Shown: positions 35,940 through 45,184, counted from the stretch's first letter. The stretch is DNA of 64,000 nt from Roseiarcus sp963765375 (GCA_963765375.1 CAVXVZ010000010.1:124001-188000), one strand, 5' to 3'. Numbers and translations are program-made. Notes: a model not told the origin generated them from the letters alone.

Positions 35940-36353
35940 TCAGTCCTTCGCGGGACGCTGGGCGTCTCCGTCTTCACCGATCCTGCGGTTTCCCTCGATT
36001 GTCCGACCGCCCTTGACCATCATGTCGCGGTATTCCTGCTCGGTCATGCCGGTCATGCTGCCCGCCATCTGCTGGAAGCTCTTGCCGTCCGTCGCGCCGA
36101 TCTTCGACAGGAAATAGATGTTGCCACCGAGCGCCATCATCCGGTTGAGATCACGGTCGAGGACCGCCTGCTTCTGCTCCTCGGTCATTTTCCATTCGTC
36201 GAGATAGGCGCGTTCGTTGGCCTTGAAGCGGGCGCGGTTCTCGGCCTTCATCAGCGACATGCAGAACTGGTTGAGCCAGTAGCCTTTGCGCGATTGATCG
36301 GCGTCGAAGACGATCGTGCCGGGAATTTCCTTGAACTCCTTGTCGAGCGCCAT
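35940..36353 (-). CDS. ligA: Protocatechuate 4,5-dioxygenase alpha subunit
   Basis: 137 residues. The start is set by GGAGGTGATC, a near-perfect anti-16S match, 8 bases before ATG 36353; the in-frame GTG at 36362 is part of that site. The LigA fold is seen in GYWLNQFCMSLMKAENRARF, DEWKMTEEQKQAVLDRDLNR and MMALGGNIYFLSKIGATDGK. The subunit lines the LigB active site and carries no metal itself. It follows ligI closely. Confidence 0.93.
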   Translation of the reverse strand: MALDKEFKEIPGTIVFDADQSRKGYWLNQFCMSLMKAENRARFKANERAYLDEWKMTEEQKQAVLDRDLNRMMALGGNIYFLSKIGATDGKSFQQMAGSMTGMTEQEYRDMMVKGGRTIEGNRRIGEDGDAQRPAKD

Positions 36354-36358
36354 GGGGA

Positions 36359-37306
36359 TCACCTCCTCTTTTCATCGGGCCAGTAGAGGCGCATCGGATT
36401 GTCGACGAGCAAAAACTCCTGGAGGTCGGGCGCATTGGCGATCTCAGGAATGAAATCGACCAGAAGCCCGTCGTCGGGCATCTGGCCCTTGAGATTGGGA
36501 TGCGGCCAGTCGGTGCCCCACAGCACGCGGTCCGGAAATTCCTCGACCACCTTGCGGGCGAACGGGACGACGTCGCGATAGGGGTGTCGCTCGCCGTTCA
36601 GCGCCGGCGGGCCGGAAACCGACAGGCGCTCGGGACAGGTCGCCTTGCACCAGACGTTCTCGTACTCGTCCATGAATTTGAGGAAGCGCGAGAACTCTGG
36701 CCCGTCGACCGGCTTCGTCACATCCGGGCGGCCCATGTGGTCGACGACGACGGTCGTCGGCAGCGCGGTGAAGAAGTCCATGAGTTCCGGCAGGTCGGCC
36801 GCCTCGAAATAGACGACGACGTGCCAGTCGCGCTCGACGATGCGGCCGGCGATCTCGATCAATTCGTCCTTGGGCGTGAAGTCGACGAGCCGCTTGACGA
36901 AGTTGAACCGGACGCCGCGCACGCCCGCCTGATGAAGCCGCTTCAATTCGGCGTCAGTCACGTCGCGCCTCACGGTCGCAACGCCGCGCGCCCTGCCTGC
37001 GCTGGCAATGAGCGCGTCGACCATGGCGCTGTTGTCCGCGCCGTGGCAGGTCGCCTGCACGACCACGTTACGGGCAAAGCCGAGATGATCGCGCAGCGCG
37101 AACAACTGCGCCTTGCTGGCGTCGCAAGGGGTATATTTGCGCTCGGGCGCGTAAGCGAACTCGGCGCCCGGCCCGAACACATGGCAATGGGCGTCGACGC
37201 TGCCGGGAGGAAGCGAAAAGCGGGGCTTGCTCGGGCGATCGAACCAGTCGAGCCAGCCCTTGGTCTTCTCGAACGGCCCGGTGACGGGCTTCACGGCGGC
37301 GTTCAT
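36359..37306 (-). CDS. ligI: 2-pyrone-4,6-dicarboxylate lactonase
   Basis: 315 residues from the ATG at 37306. The amidohydrolase fold of LigI is shown by GSVDAHCHVFGPGAEFAYAP (metal/substrate His), NVVVQATCHGADNSAMVDAL, VVVDHMGRPDV and RVLWGTDWPHPNLKGQMPDD (catalytic Asp). It opens the PDC ring to 4-oxalomesaconate. It lies 13 bases after ligK and just before ligA. LigI-type enzymes work without a bound metal. Confidence 0.93.
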   Translation of the reverse strand: MNAAVKPVTGPFEKTKGWLDWFDRPSKPRFSLPPGSVDAHCHVFGPGAEFAYAPERKYTPCDASKAQLFALRDHLGFARNVVVQATCHGADNSAMVDALIASAGRARGVATVRRDVTDAELKRLHQAGVRGVRFNFVKRLVDFTPKDELIEIAGRIVERDWHVVVYFEAADLPELMDFFTALPTTVVVDHMGRPDVTKPVDGPEFSRFLKFMDEYENVWCKATCPERLSVSGPPALNGERHPYRDVVPFARKVVEEFPDRVLWGTDWPHPNLKGQMPDDGLLVDFIPEIANAPDLQEFLLVDNPMRLYWPDEKRR

Positions 37307-37319
37307 TTTCGATGCGCCT

Positions 37320-38003
37320 TCAGTCGATGTATTTGAGGCCGGCTTTGGCGAGCGGCTCGCGCATCTTGTACATGTCGAGCCCGAGCACGCCGGCGGCGAG
37401 CTTGGCTCGTTTCTCGCCCTCGTTGGCTTCCCGCGCGGCGGCGGCGTCGGCCGTCTTCTCCGCCCAGGCGGCCGGGACGACGACGACCCCGTCGTCGTCG
37501 GCGACGATCGCATCGCCCGGGTTCACCAAGGCGCCCGCGCAGACGACCGGTATGTTGACCGAGCCCAGCGTTGACTTGACCGTGCCCTTGGCGCTCACGC
37601 ATTTGCTCCAGACCGGAAAGCCCATCTCGGTCAGCGTCCTCACGTCGCGCACGCCAGCGTCGATGACGAGGCCCTTGGCGCCGCGCGCCTTGAAGCTGGT
37701 CGCGAGCAGATCGCCGAAGAAGCCGTCGGTGGATTCGGCGGTGATCGCGGCGACGACCACGTCGCCGGGCTCGAGCTGTTCGGCGGCGACATGCATCATC
37801 CAGTTGTCGCCCGGATGCAGCAGAACCGTCACCGCCGTTCCGGAGATCAGAGCGCCGGGATAGATCGGCCGCATGTAGGGCTTCATCAGCCCCACGCGCC
37901 CCATCGCCTCGTGCACGGTTGCGACGCCGTACCGCCCGAGCGCCTCGACGGCGGCGCGTTCAGCGCGCTTGACTTTGCGTCTGACGACGCCGAGTTCGGT
38001 CAT
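37320..38003 (-). CDS. ligK: 4-carboxy-4-hydroxy-2-oxoadipate aldolase
   Basis: 227 residues from the ATG at 38003 (GGAGGG upstream). It is a RraA-fold class II aldolase: GRYGVATVHEAMGRVGLMKP, TVLLHPGDNWMMHVAAEQLE and GLVIDAGVRDVRTLTEMGFP, the last with the Arg-Asp pair that binds pyruvate and metal. It splits CHA to pyruvate and oxaloacetate, the last step of the 4,5-pathway. The frame extends upstream to 38222 but only through the transporter gene. Confidence 0.92.
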   Translation of the reverse strand: MTELGVVRRKVKRAERAAVEALGRYGVATVHEAMGRVGLMKPYMRPIYPGALISGTAVTVLLHPGDNWMMHVAAEQLEPGDVVVAAITAESTDGFFGDLLATSFKARGAKGLVIDAGVRDVRTLTEMGFPVWSKCVSAKGTVKSTLGSVNIPVVCAGALVNPGDAIVADDDGVVVVPAAWAEKTADAAAAREANEGEKRAKLAAGVLGLDMYKMREPLAKAGLKYID

Positions 38004-38085
38004 CGCTCCCTCCTTCCTGCCTCCCGCCCGCGGCGCGTTTCCGCAAGCAGGGAAGGCGCGCCGCACGTCGCTTTCATAGACCCTG

Positions 38086-39477
38086 TCACGCCGCAGAGGC
38101 AATGCTCTGCTGGCGCAGCCGATCGTACTCGATTTTGTCGACCGATGGGGCGCCGGGTTCGCCGAGATCCTTGAGATGGATGCGGTAGGTTTCCCGCGCG
38201 CTCCAGGCGGCGATCGAGGCAATGATGGTGACGCCGAAGGCCAGCGCGCCGACCGTCAGCGGCACGTTGGCGGAGCCCGGAGGCGCGACGATTGCGAACA
38301 GCGCCGGCAAGAGCGCGGTCAGCATCGTGCCGAGGTTCTGCGCGATCGCCATGCCGGAAACGCGGGCGCGGGTCGGGAAGAGCTCGGGATAGAAGCTCGG
38401 AAAGACCGCGTTATATCCCTGATAGACCACGCCCCACATCAGGATCGATATGACAAACGCCGTAGGCACGTTCTTGATGCTGATGGCGTAGAGGTAGGCG
38501 AAGGTCAGCAGGCCGGCTGCGAGCGAGCCGGCGATGATCGGCGTTCGCCGGCCGATCCGGTCCGAAAGGTTGCCGACGAACGGGATCACGATGATGGCGA
38601 CGATGTTGCCGATGACCGGGATCCACAGATAGATGGTCTTGTCCATTCCGACGCCGTAGGCCGGCTGCACGGCGTAGGCGGCGCCGAAGATCGTCGCCAC
38701 CACCGGAATGACGTTCATCAGCGCCATGCAGATGACCCGCAGCATGTCCGGCCCGTGGTTGGTTATCGCGTCGATCACCGGCGCCTTCGGCACGTCGCCG
38801 TGCCCCCTCTCTTCCGTGAACGCCGGCGTCTCGTCGACCTCGCGCCGGATGATGTAGCCCGCGATCAGCACGACGATGCTGAGCAGGAACGGCACCCGCC
38901 ATCCCCAGGCGACGAAGGCCTCGTTCGAAAGGCCATAGCTCAGCGGCAGGAACACCGCCGCGGCCAGGATCTGTCCCGCCTGCACGCCCTGCAGGGTGAA
39001 GCTGGCGAAGTAGCCGCGCCGCCCGAACGGCGCATGTTCGAGGATCATCGAGCTCGCCCCCGAGATCTCGCCCGCGACGGCAAAACCCTGGATCAGCCGC
39101 AAGACCACGAGCAGGATCGGCGCCCAGACGCCCACCTGCGAATAGGTTGGAAGCAGCCCGACCGCCATCGTCGAGAGGCCCATCAGGAACAGGCAGACGA
39201 GCAGCACATTCTTGCGGCCGTGGGTGTCGCCCAGATGGCCGAGCACGAAGGCGCCGATCGGCCTTGCGATATAGCCGACCCCGTAGGTCGCGAGCGATGC
39301 GACGATGGCGACCGTGGGGTTGGTCGACGGGAAGAACATTTGCGGAAAGACGAGCGAGGCGGCGGTCGCGTAGATGAAGAAGTCGTAATATTCGAGCGCC
39401 GAGCCGATCCAGCCGCTGGCGGCCGCGACCCGGGTCTGATGCCGGCCACGCGGCTCGTGCATGGTTGCTGCAGTCAT
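38086..39477 (-). CDS. MFS transporter, metabolite:H+ symporter (MHS) type
   Basis: 463 residues with twelve predicted membrane helices. SGWIGSALEYYDFFIYATAA starts the protein as in MHS/ShiA-like carriers, and GHLGDTHGRKNVLLVCLFLM holds the loop 2-3 signature (GxLxDxxGRR/K). NLSDRIGRRTPII is the matching motif of the second half. GGGAGGA precedes the ATG. It lies between shikimate dehydrogenase and ligK, so shikimate, quinate, dehydroshikimate or protocatechuate is the likely cargo. The cargo is inferred from context. Confidence 0.88.
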   Translation of the reverse strand: MTAATMHEPRGRHQTRVAAASGWIGSALEYYDFFIYATAASLVFPQMFFPSTNPTVAIVASLATYGVGYIARPIGAFVLGHLGDTHGRKNVLLVCLFLMGLSTMAVGLLPTYSQVGVWAPILLVVLRLIQGFAVAGEISGASSMILEHAPFGRRGYFASFTLQGVQAGQILAAAVFLPLSYGLSNEAFVAWGWRVPFLLSIVVLIAGYIIRREVDETPAFTEERGHGDVPKAPVIDAITNHGPDMLRVICMALMNVIPVVATIFGAAYAVQPAYGVGMDKTIYLWIPVIGNIVAIIVIPFVGNLSDRIGRRTPIIAGSLAAGLLTFAYLYAISIKNVPTAFVISILMWGVVYQGYNAVFPSFYPELFPTRARVSGMAIAQNLGTMLTALLPALFAIVAPPGSANVPLTVGALAFGVTIIASIAAWSARETYRIHLKDLGEPGAPSVDKIEYDRLRQQSIASAA

Positions 39478-39508
39478 GGATTCCTCCCTGTTTGGGCCGT
39501 TGCCGGCT

Positions 39509-40342
39509 CTAGTAATCGACCTTGGCGACAGACCTCAGTTCCGTCGGCGTGGCGGACGGAAAGCCGAAGAATTCGAGATAGGCGGGGATTTGTTCGAACA
39601 GCATGTCGATCCCGATCTGGGTTTCGCAGCCGCGCGCCCGCGCCGCGGCAAGAAACGCGGTCGTCTCCTGCTTCATCACCACTTCGCCGACGTAGGTCGA
39701 GGGCGAAAGCCGCGCGACGTCGACCGGCATCGGATCGCCGGCCTTCATGCCGAGCGGCGTCGCATTGACGACGACGTCGAACCCGGCCGGGTCGTTCGAT
39801 CCGATCGCGACCTCGAGTTGCGGATAATTCTGCCTGAGCCGGCCCGCGAGCGCCTCCATCGCGGCCTCGCTCACGTCGTAAAGCCCGATGTCGGCGGCGC
39901 CCGCCGCCGCGGACGAGGCGGCGATGGCCGAACCCACTCCGCCCGACCCGACGACCAGGACCTTCTTGCCCTTGAGCGAGCCGCCATGCCGCGCCATTCC
40001 GCGCACGAACCCTTCGCCGTCGAACATGTCGCCCACCAACCGGCCCTCCGCGTTGCGGCGGACGGCGTTGCACGAGCCCGCGACCTTGACCGCGGTCGAT
40101 ACCTCGTCGATGAGCCCGATCACCGCGATCTTGTGCGGCATGGTGATCAACGCGCCGTGGAAATTGGTGAAGCGGCAAATCTCCGGAAAGGCGCGGGCGA
40201 AATCTTCGCTTCTGACGCCGAGCGGCACGACGGCGGCGTTGATTCCGCGCTTCTCGAACCACGGATTGTAGATCATCGGCGACTTGAACGTCGCCGTCGG
40301 ATAGCCGACATGCGCGATAATTCTGGTGTCGCCGTTCAGCAT
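39509..40342 (-). CDS. Shikimate/quinate dehydrogenase family protein
   Basis: 277 residues. The AroE fold is clear: NFHGALITMPHKIAVIGLID (catalytic Lys in TMPHK), DGEGFVRGMARHG and VLVVGSGGVGSAIAASSAAA (nucleotide site), VVNATPLGMKAGDPMP. The family S-K-S-type substrate loop near the N-terminus is replaced here (IAHVGYPTATFKSPMIYN), which suggests a catabolic or divergent substrate. In this operon it would oxidise shikimate or quinate to the 3-dehydro acid used by QuiC. Whether it uses NAD or NADP is not clear from the sequence. Confidence 0.85.
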   Translation of the reverse strand: MLNGDTRIIAHVGYPTATFKSPMIYNPWFEKRGINAAVVPLGVRSEDFARAFPEICRFTNFHGALITMPHKIAVIGLIDEVSTAVKVAGSCNAVRRNAEGRLVGDMFDGEGFVRGMARHGGSLKGKKVLVVGSGGVGSAIAASSAAAGAADIGLYDVSEAAMEALAGRLRQNYPQLEVAIGSNDPAGFDVVVNATPLGMKAGDPMPVDVARLSPSTYVGEVVMKQETTAFLAAARARGCETQIGIDMLFEQIPAYLEFFGFPSATPTELRSVAKVDY

Positions 40343-40396
40343 CTCAGTGAACTTCCCTCGGGAGCGGGCGGACCGCGCCGCGCTGCGAATGCGCGT

Positions 40397-42295
40397 TCAT
40401 TCGAATTCGATCTCCGCGCGCTCGGCTGCGTCGGTGAGACTCGCCTGGGCGGCGAGCCGGACGGGGGTGTTGGCGGCGCCGAACAGGTCGTAGTTGCGAC
40501 GCTCGACGATCTCGAAGAAAAAGCGGTCGTGGAAGGTCCGGGTGTAGATGTGGAAAAACTCTCCGCCCTTCACCCGGTCGTAGAGCATGCCGAGCGCGCG
40601 CATCCGGGCGAGCAGGTCGGGGGCGATGTCGAAGCGGGTCGCGAGATCGTCGTAGTAATTGTCGGGGATGGGCAGGAAGGCGACGCCGCTCGCCTTGGCC
40701 GCTTCGACGGTGGCGAAGATATCGTCGCTCGAGAGCGCGATCTGCTGGAATCCGGCGCCGCCGAAGGCGTCGAGAAAGCGCGAGACCCCGGTTGCACCGC
40801 CCTCGCCGACGTTGAGCGCGATCCGCAATTCGCCGTTCGGGCTGCGCAGCAGGCGGCTGAAGAACGCGCCGTGCGGATCGGCGATCTCGACCTGCGGCTG
40901 CGGCTTGAGCCCGAGGACGGCGCCATAGAACAGCGACCAGGTCAGGAATTCGCCGCGGCGCACGACGTTGGAGAGATGGTCGACCTTGCCGAGATGGCCG
41001 TCGGCGGCGGGCGGCTCGACGGGCGCGAAATCATCGCGCCACGCGATGTCGCCAGCGCCGATGAAGTAGATGAGGCTGCCTTCGACGCCGGCGACCGCGG
41101 GAACGGTCGCCTCGCTTGGTCCGATCTTGCCGACGTAAGTCTGACACTCGAGCGCGCTCGCCCGTTCGAGCGCCTTGTCGACCGAGTCGACCTTGAGCGC
41201 GATCGCGCACACCGAAGGCCCATGCAGCAGCGAGAACGAATGGGCGAAGCCCTCGCGCTCGCGGTTGACGATGAGGTTGATCGCGCCCTGCGAGTAAAGA
41301 TCGACGTCCTTCGACCGATGCGGGCCGGCGCAGCGGAAGCCGAGGCCCTTGATGAGCCCGGTCAAATCGCTCGCCGCTGCATCGCTGACCGCAAACTCGA
41401 TGAACTCGGCGCGCTCGACCACCGGCGCCGGCGGAAGCGGGAGAAGGTCGGCGAGCGGCGGGTCGCCGCGCGCGGCGCGCTTCGCCGCCAGCGCTTCGCC
41501 GGCGGCGCGGAGCGAGCGCATGCCGTCGATCGCGATCGCGGCGGACGAGGCGCCGCGGAACTGGTCGTTGAAGATTTCGAGCGACAGCGGCCCTCGATAG
41601 CCGGAGCGGGTCACGGCGTCGAGATAGTCGACAATCGGGTAATCGCCCTGGCCCGGATAGCAGCGATAATGCCGGCTCAGCGACAGCGGGTCCATGATGA
41701 GCGCCGGCGCGTCGGCTACCTGGACGAGGGCGATCTTCTCGGGCGGCAGGGCGGCGATCGGCTCGATCGGATTGGCCCGGACGCAGATATGAAAACTGTC
41801 GAGCACGATCCCGAGGTTGTCGCGATCGGCGGCGCGCACGATGTCCCAGGCGGCGGTCCAGTCCTTCACCCACCGCCCCCAGGCGAGCGCTTCGTAGCCG
41901 ATTCGCATGCCGTGCTGGCGGGCGAGATCCGCCAGTTCGGCGAGGTCGCGCGCGGCGCGCTCTCCATCGTCGATCGCGTCAGGGGAAACGTTGGAGCACA
42001 GGCACAAAAGGCGCGCGCCGAGCTCGTGCATGAGGTCGAGCTTTCTCGCCGCCCGGTCGAAATTCTTCGCCCGAGCGGGGTCGGGCATCGCCTCGAAGTC
42101 GCGCAGCGGCTGGAGGGCGACGATCTCGAGCCCGAGATCGGCGGCGATGAGCCGCGCGTCGCGCGGCTTGCCGCGGAAGAAGGTCAGGTCGTTCTCGAAG
42201 ATCTCGACGGCGCGAAAGCCCGCCTTGGCCGCGGCGGCGAATTTTTCCTCCAGCGCGCCGCCCATGCAGACCGAGGCGATCGACCATCTGAGCAT
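40397..42295 (-). CDS. quiC: 3-dehydroshikimate dehydratase fused to HPPD-like domain
   Basis: 632 residues. The N-terminal half (1-285) is a xylose-isomerase-like barrel with E135, D166, Q192 and E240 at the usual metal positions (GYEALAWG, VLDSFHI, LVQVADAP, LSLEIFND). It would dehydrate 3-dehydroshikimate to protocatechuate. The C-terminal half (290-610) resembles 4-hydroxyphenylpyruvate dioxygenase (KVDHLSNVV, H440; FFFEIVERRNYD, E595). The second HPPD iron His is replaced by Gln (GFQQIALSSDDI, Q517/Q518), so dioxygenase activity is doubtful. It is the first gene downstream of the divergent regulator. Confidence 0.92.
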   Translation of the reverse strand: MLRWSIASVCMGGALEEKFAAAAKAGFRAVEIFENDLTFFRGKPRDARLIAADLGLEIVALQPLRDFEAMPDPARAKNFDRAARKLDLMHELGARLLCLCSNVSPDAIDDGERAARDLAELADLARQHGMRIGYEALAWGRWVKDWTAAWDIVRAADRDNLGIVLDSFHICVRANPIEPIAALPPEKIALVQVADAPALIMDPLSLSRHYRCYPGQGDYPIVDYLDAVTRSGYRGPLSLEIFNDQFRGASSAAIAIDGMRSLRAAGEALAAKRAARGDPPLADLLPLPPAPVVERAEFIEFAVSDAAASDLTGLIKGLGFRCAGPHRSKDVDLYSQGAINLIVNREREGFAHSFSLLHGPSVCAIALKVDSVDKALERASALECQTYVGKIGPSEATVPAVAGVEGSLIYFIGAGDIAWRDDFAPVEPPAADGHLGKVDHLSNVVRRGEFLTWSLFYGAVLGLKPQPQVEIADPHGAFFSRLLRSPNGELRIALNVGEGGATGVSRFLDAFGGAGFQQIALSSDDIFATVEAAKASGVAFLPIPDNYYDDLATRFDIAPDLLARMRALGMLYDRVKGGEFFHIYTRTFHDRFFFEIVERRNYDLFGAANTPVRLAAQASLTDAAERAEIEFE

Positions 42296-42383
42296 CGAGG
42301 AAAGCTCCTCTCTCTGCGTTCCCTGCCCGTGCGGCGCCCAGTCGGGCTGTTGCGATCTTGACGCTGCTGCGGCAGACCGTCAA

Positions 42384-42418
42384 ATACCAAGAACGGCGTT
42401 TGGCATAACATCGTGTTA
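42384..42418. promoter_or_regulatory. Candidate LysR-type operator between quiC and lysR
   Basis: Two adjacent inverted repeats lie mid-way in the 221-base divergent gap: ATACCAA-N9-TTGGCAT (42384-42406, one mismatch) and TAACA-TCG-TGTTA (42406-42418, perfect). LysR regulators usually bind such paired sites upstream of a divergent target. The quiC ATG is about 90 bases away and the lysR ATG about 100. Confidence 0.5.
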
Positions 42419-42516
42419 CGGATGCTCGCAGTCCGGACGCGGGATGCGATTTGAATGCCCGGCGCACCCGGCCGGCGAACGACGTCTAAAGCCACCCTGC
42501 GCCAATCGAGTCCGTC

Positions 42517-43692
42517 ATGCTCACCCTCCGTCAGATCGAAGTTATCCGCGCGGTCATGCTGACGGGGACGATCGCCGGGGCCGCGCGGCTTCTCAACGTC
42601 GCGGCGCCTGGGCTCAGTCGCCTGATGAAACACACTGAGGATTTGCTCGGCGCGAAGCTCTTCTCACGGCGCGGCGGGCGTTTCATTCCGGCGCCCGAGG
42701 CGAGGTCCATTTTCGCTCAAATCAATGAGCTTCATCGCAACCTCGAAAACCTGCAATTCGCGATCGGGGCGCTCGAGCGGGGCCAGGGCGCGGAGTTCAA
42801 GTTCGGGGCGACGCCGAGCATCGGCCACGCCATGGCGCCGCTGGCGGTCGCCGACCTGCGCCGCCGTTATCCCGATCTCGTGATCGATCTCGACATTCTC
42901 AAGATCGAGGACGCGATCGACTTTCTACTGCTTGGCCGCGGCGAAGTGGTGGCGATGAGCTCTCGTCTGGAGCATCCGGCGATCACATTCGAACCGTTGG
43001 CGCAGGGACAACTCTATTGCATCGTCGCGGAAGAGCATCCGCTTGCGTCGCGGACCCGCATCGCCGCGGCGGAGATCGCGGCTCATCCGTTGATCGGGAT
43101 CGAGCCCCGCGACCCATACGGCCGGATCATAACGAACATCTTCGCGCGCGCCCGGCTCCAGTATCAGGCGCCGATCAAGGCGCGCTTCGGGGTTACGGTC
43201 TGCGCGCTCGTCCGGCAAAATCTCGGCATCGGGGTGATCGACGGGTTCACGCTGGCGGAGCAGAGCAGCTTCGGCCTCAAAGTCATACCGATCGAGGAGG
43301 ACACGACGTTCCGGACCTATGTCGCGTTCCGCAATGACGCGACGCTGTCGAGCGTCGCCGAGTTCTTCATTGCCGCTCTCCGCGCCCGAATGAAAAGGGC
43401 CCATGAGGCGATGGCGGCGCATCGGGGCGCCCGCCCACAAGGAAAGAACTGCGTTCCTCGTCCGCGTCTCGATCGTAACGCGCCGCTTCGCGGCCGATTT
43501 GGCCTCGAACGAAATTCGCCTCGTCTGATCAGCGGCCTCTCGCCTTCAGCGCCTTGTCGAGGCGCGGATAGACCCGCCGCGCGTTGCCTTCGTAGACCTT
43601 CCGGCGCTCCTCGGGGCTTAGGTTTCCCGTCGCCTCGACGTAGCGCTTGGTGTCGTCGTAATGATGCCCGGTTTCCGGGTCGATCCCCCTGA
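42517..43692 (+). CDS. LysR family transcriptional regulator
   Basis: The helix-turn-helix opens at the start (MLTLRQIEVIRAVMLTGTIA, GAARLLNVAAPGLSRLMKHT, EDLLGAKLFSRRGGRFIPAP). The effector domain follows (FGATPSIGHAMAPLAVADLR, LGIGVIDGFTLAEQSSFGLK). A typical LysR would end near 43430. This frame has no stop there and continues about 85 residues in an Arg/Pro-rich tail antisense to the 3' end of ligJ (43529 on). The tail is probably not functional, or a stop was lost. It most likely controls the divergent qui/lig genes. Confidence 0.82.
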   Translation: MLTLRQIEVIRAVMLTGTIAGAARLLNVAAPGLSRLMKHTEDLLGAKLFSRRGGRFIPAPEARSIFAQINELHRNLENLQFAIGALERGQGAEFKFGATPSIGHAMAPLAVADLRRRYPDLVIDLDILKIEDAIDFLLLGRGEVVAMSSRLEHPAITFEPLAQGQLYCIVAEEHPLASRTRIAAAEIAAHPLIGIEPRDPYGRIITNIFARARLQYQAPIKARFGVTVCALVRQNLGIGVIDGFTLAEQSSFGLKVIPIEEDTTFRTYVAFRNDATLSSVAEFFIAALRARMKRAHEAMAAHRGARPQGKNCVPRPRLDRNAPLRGRFGLERNSPRLISGLSPSAPCRGADRPAARCLRRPSGAPRGLGFPSPRRSAWCRRNDARFPGRSP

Positions 43693-44557
43693 CCGCGCCG
43701 ATCATTTCGCTGGCGAACAGGATGTTGTCGACCGGGATGACCTTGGTCAGCAGATCGACGCCCGGCTGATGGTAGACGCAGGTGTCGAAGAAGACGTTCT
43801 TGAGGAGCTGCTCGGTGAGCAACGGCTTCTTCAATTCCTGCGCCAGCCCGCGATAGCGGCCCCAGTGATAGGGCGCGGCGCCGCCGCCGTGCGGAATGAC
43901 GAACCTGAGCGTCGGAAAATCCTTGAACAGGTCGCCCTGGATGCACTGCATCACCGCGGTGGTGTCGGCGTTGATGTAATGGGCGCCGGTGGTGTGGAAG
44001 CAGGGATTGCAGCTCGTCGAGACGTGGACCATCGCCGGGATGTCCCACTCGACCATCTTCTCGTAGATCGAATACCACCAGCGGTCGGTCAGCGGCGGGC
44101 TCGTCCAGTGGCCGCCGGACGGATCGGGGTTGAGATTGATGGCGACGAAGCCGTAATCGCGCATGCATTTGTCGAGTTCGGGAATGCAGGTCTTGGGCTC
44201 GACGCCGGGGCTCTGCGGCAGCATCGCCGCGCCGATGAAATTGTCGGGGAAGAGATTCGAGACCCGGAAACAGAGCTCATTGCAGATCGACGCCCAGGTC
44301 GAGCTCACCCCAAAGTCGCCGATATGGTGGGCCATGAAGCTGGCGCGGGGGCTGAAGACCGTGAGGTCGCAGCCGCGCTCCTTCATCAACTTGAGCTGGT
44401 TCGCCTCGATCAACTCGCGCAGCTCGTCGTCGCTGATCTTGAGTTCGGCGACCTTGGGTGCGGCCGCGGGATCCTTGATGCCCGCGATCTGCCGGTTGCG
44501 CCACGCCTCGAGCGCCTTGGGGGCGGTGGTGTAGTGGCCGTGGCAGTCGATGATCAT
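43529..44557 (-). CDS. ligJ: 4-oxalomesaconate hydratase
   Basis: 342 residues of the amidohydrolase family, as LigJ of Sphingobium. MIIDCHGHYTTAPKALEAWR has the HxH metal pair (H6, H8); IPAMVHVSTSCNPCFHTTGA holds the next His; RFVIPHGGGAAPYHWGRYRG another. LFASEMIGAVRGIDPETGHH is the C-terminal catalytic region. It hydrates 4-oxalomesaconate to CHA, the substrate of LigK. It is separated from the other lig genes by the convergent lysR gene. Confidence 0.9.
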   Translation of the reverse strand: MIIDCHGHYTTAPKALEAWRNRQIAGIKDPAAAPKVAELKISDDELRELIEANQLKLMKERGCDLTVFSPRASFMAHHIGDFGVSSTWASICNELCFRVSNLFPDNFIGAAMLPQSPGVEPKTCIPELDKCMRDYGFVAINLNPDPSGGHWTSPPLTDRWWYSIYEKMVEWDIPAMVHVSTSCNPCFHTTGAHYINADTTAVMQCIQGDLFKDFPTLRFVIPHGGGAAPYHWGRYRGLAQELKKPLLTEQLLKNVFFDTCVYHQPGVDLLTKVIPVDNILFASEMIGAVRGIDPETGHHYDDTKRYVEATGNLSPEERRKVYEGNARRVYPRLDKALKARGR

Positions 44558-44584
44558 GAGAATGACTCCTCTCGGGCGAAGGGC

Positions 44585-45109
44585 TCAGGGGACCGTCGCG
44601 GAAGTCAGGCGCTTGACGACCAGAGCGAGCGGCACGGCGTAGAAGAGATGCGACATGAAGCCGCCAATGACGACGTTCGGATCGAGGTAGTTCGGATGGT
44701 CCGACGAGGCGATCGCGATCGCGCCGTGCATCACGATCCATAAGATCACGGCAAAGAACAGGGCGACCAGCGTCGCCTCGTAGCCGCGCCGGCGGAAATA
44801 CGGCCACAGAAAAGCAAACAGCACGCCCCAGGCGAAGCAGAAAAAGAAGTGAATTCCGGTTCCGAGGATGTAGGCAAATGCGCCCAGCAACTTTTGCGCC
44901 GCCTTCCCGAAAACCAGTCCCGTTGCGTTGCGCGGAATGCCGCCGAGCGGCATCAGATGCTGGACCTTGACCCAAACAATGGCCTCGTAGATCCAGATGC
45001 TGACTCCGCCTGCAAGGCCACCGATCAGTCCGGCGCGGATGGTAACCGCGACGTCCGGCCTCGCGGCCAAATGGGCGTCGTTCAAGGGGATGCCGGACCT
45101 GACGCTCAT
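44585..45109 (-). CDS. Small multi-helix membrane protein of unknown function
   Basis: 174 residues with four predicted membrane helices (AGLIGGLAGGVSIWIYEAIV; LGAFAYILGTGIHFFFCFAW; TLVALFFAVILWIVMHGAIA; GGFMSHLFYAVPLALVVKRL). The layout recalls YagU/DUF1440-like proteins, but I am not sure. It lies 27 bases upstream of ligJ on the same strand and is probably cotranscribed. A role in the pathway is not established. Confidence 0.7.
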   Translation of the reverse strand: MSVRSGIPLNDAHLAARPDVAVTIRAGLIGGLAGGVSIWIYEAIVWVKVQHLMPLGGIPRNATGLVFGKAAQKLLGAFAYILGTGIHFFFCFAWGVLFAFLWPYFRRRGYEATLVALFFAVILWIVMHGAIAIASSDHPNYLDPNVVIGGFMSHLFYAVPLALVVKRLTSATVP

Positions 45110-45184
45110 GGCGCACTCTCCCTTTTCACGTCCCCACGCCCTCGGCCCTGCGAACGGCGATTGGCTTCGCGCTCGGCGGCGCCT

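Noticed and set aside
39461..42361. 966-codon plus-strand open frame
   Set aside because: It runs antisense through shikimate dehydrogenase and QuiC, both unmistakable on the minus strand. Its product has no recognisable motif.
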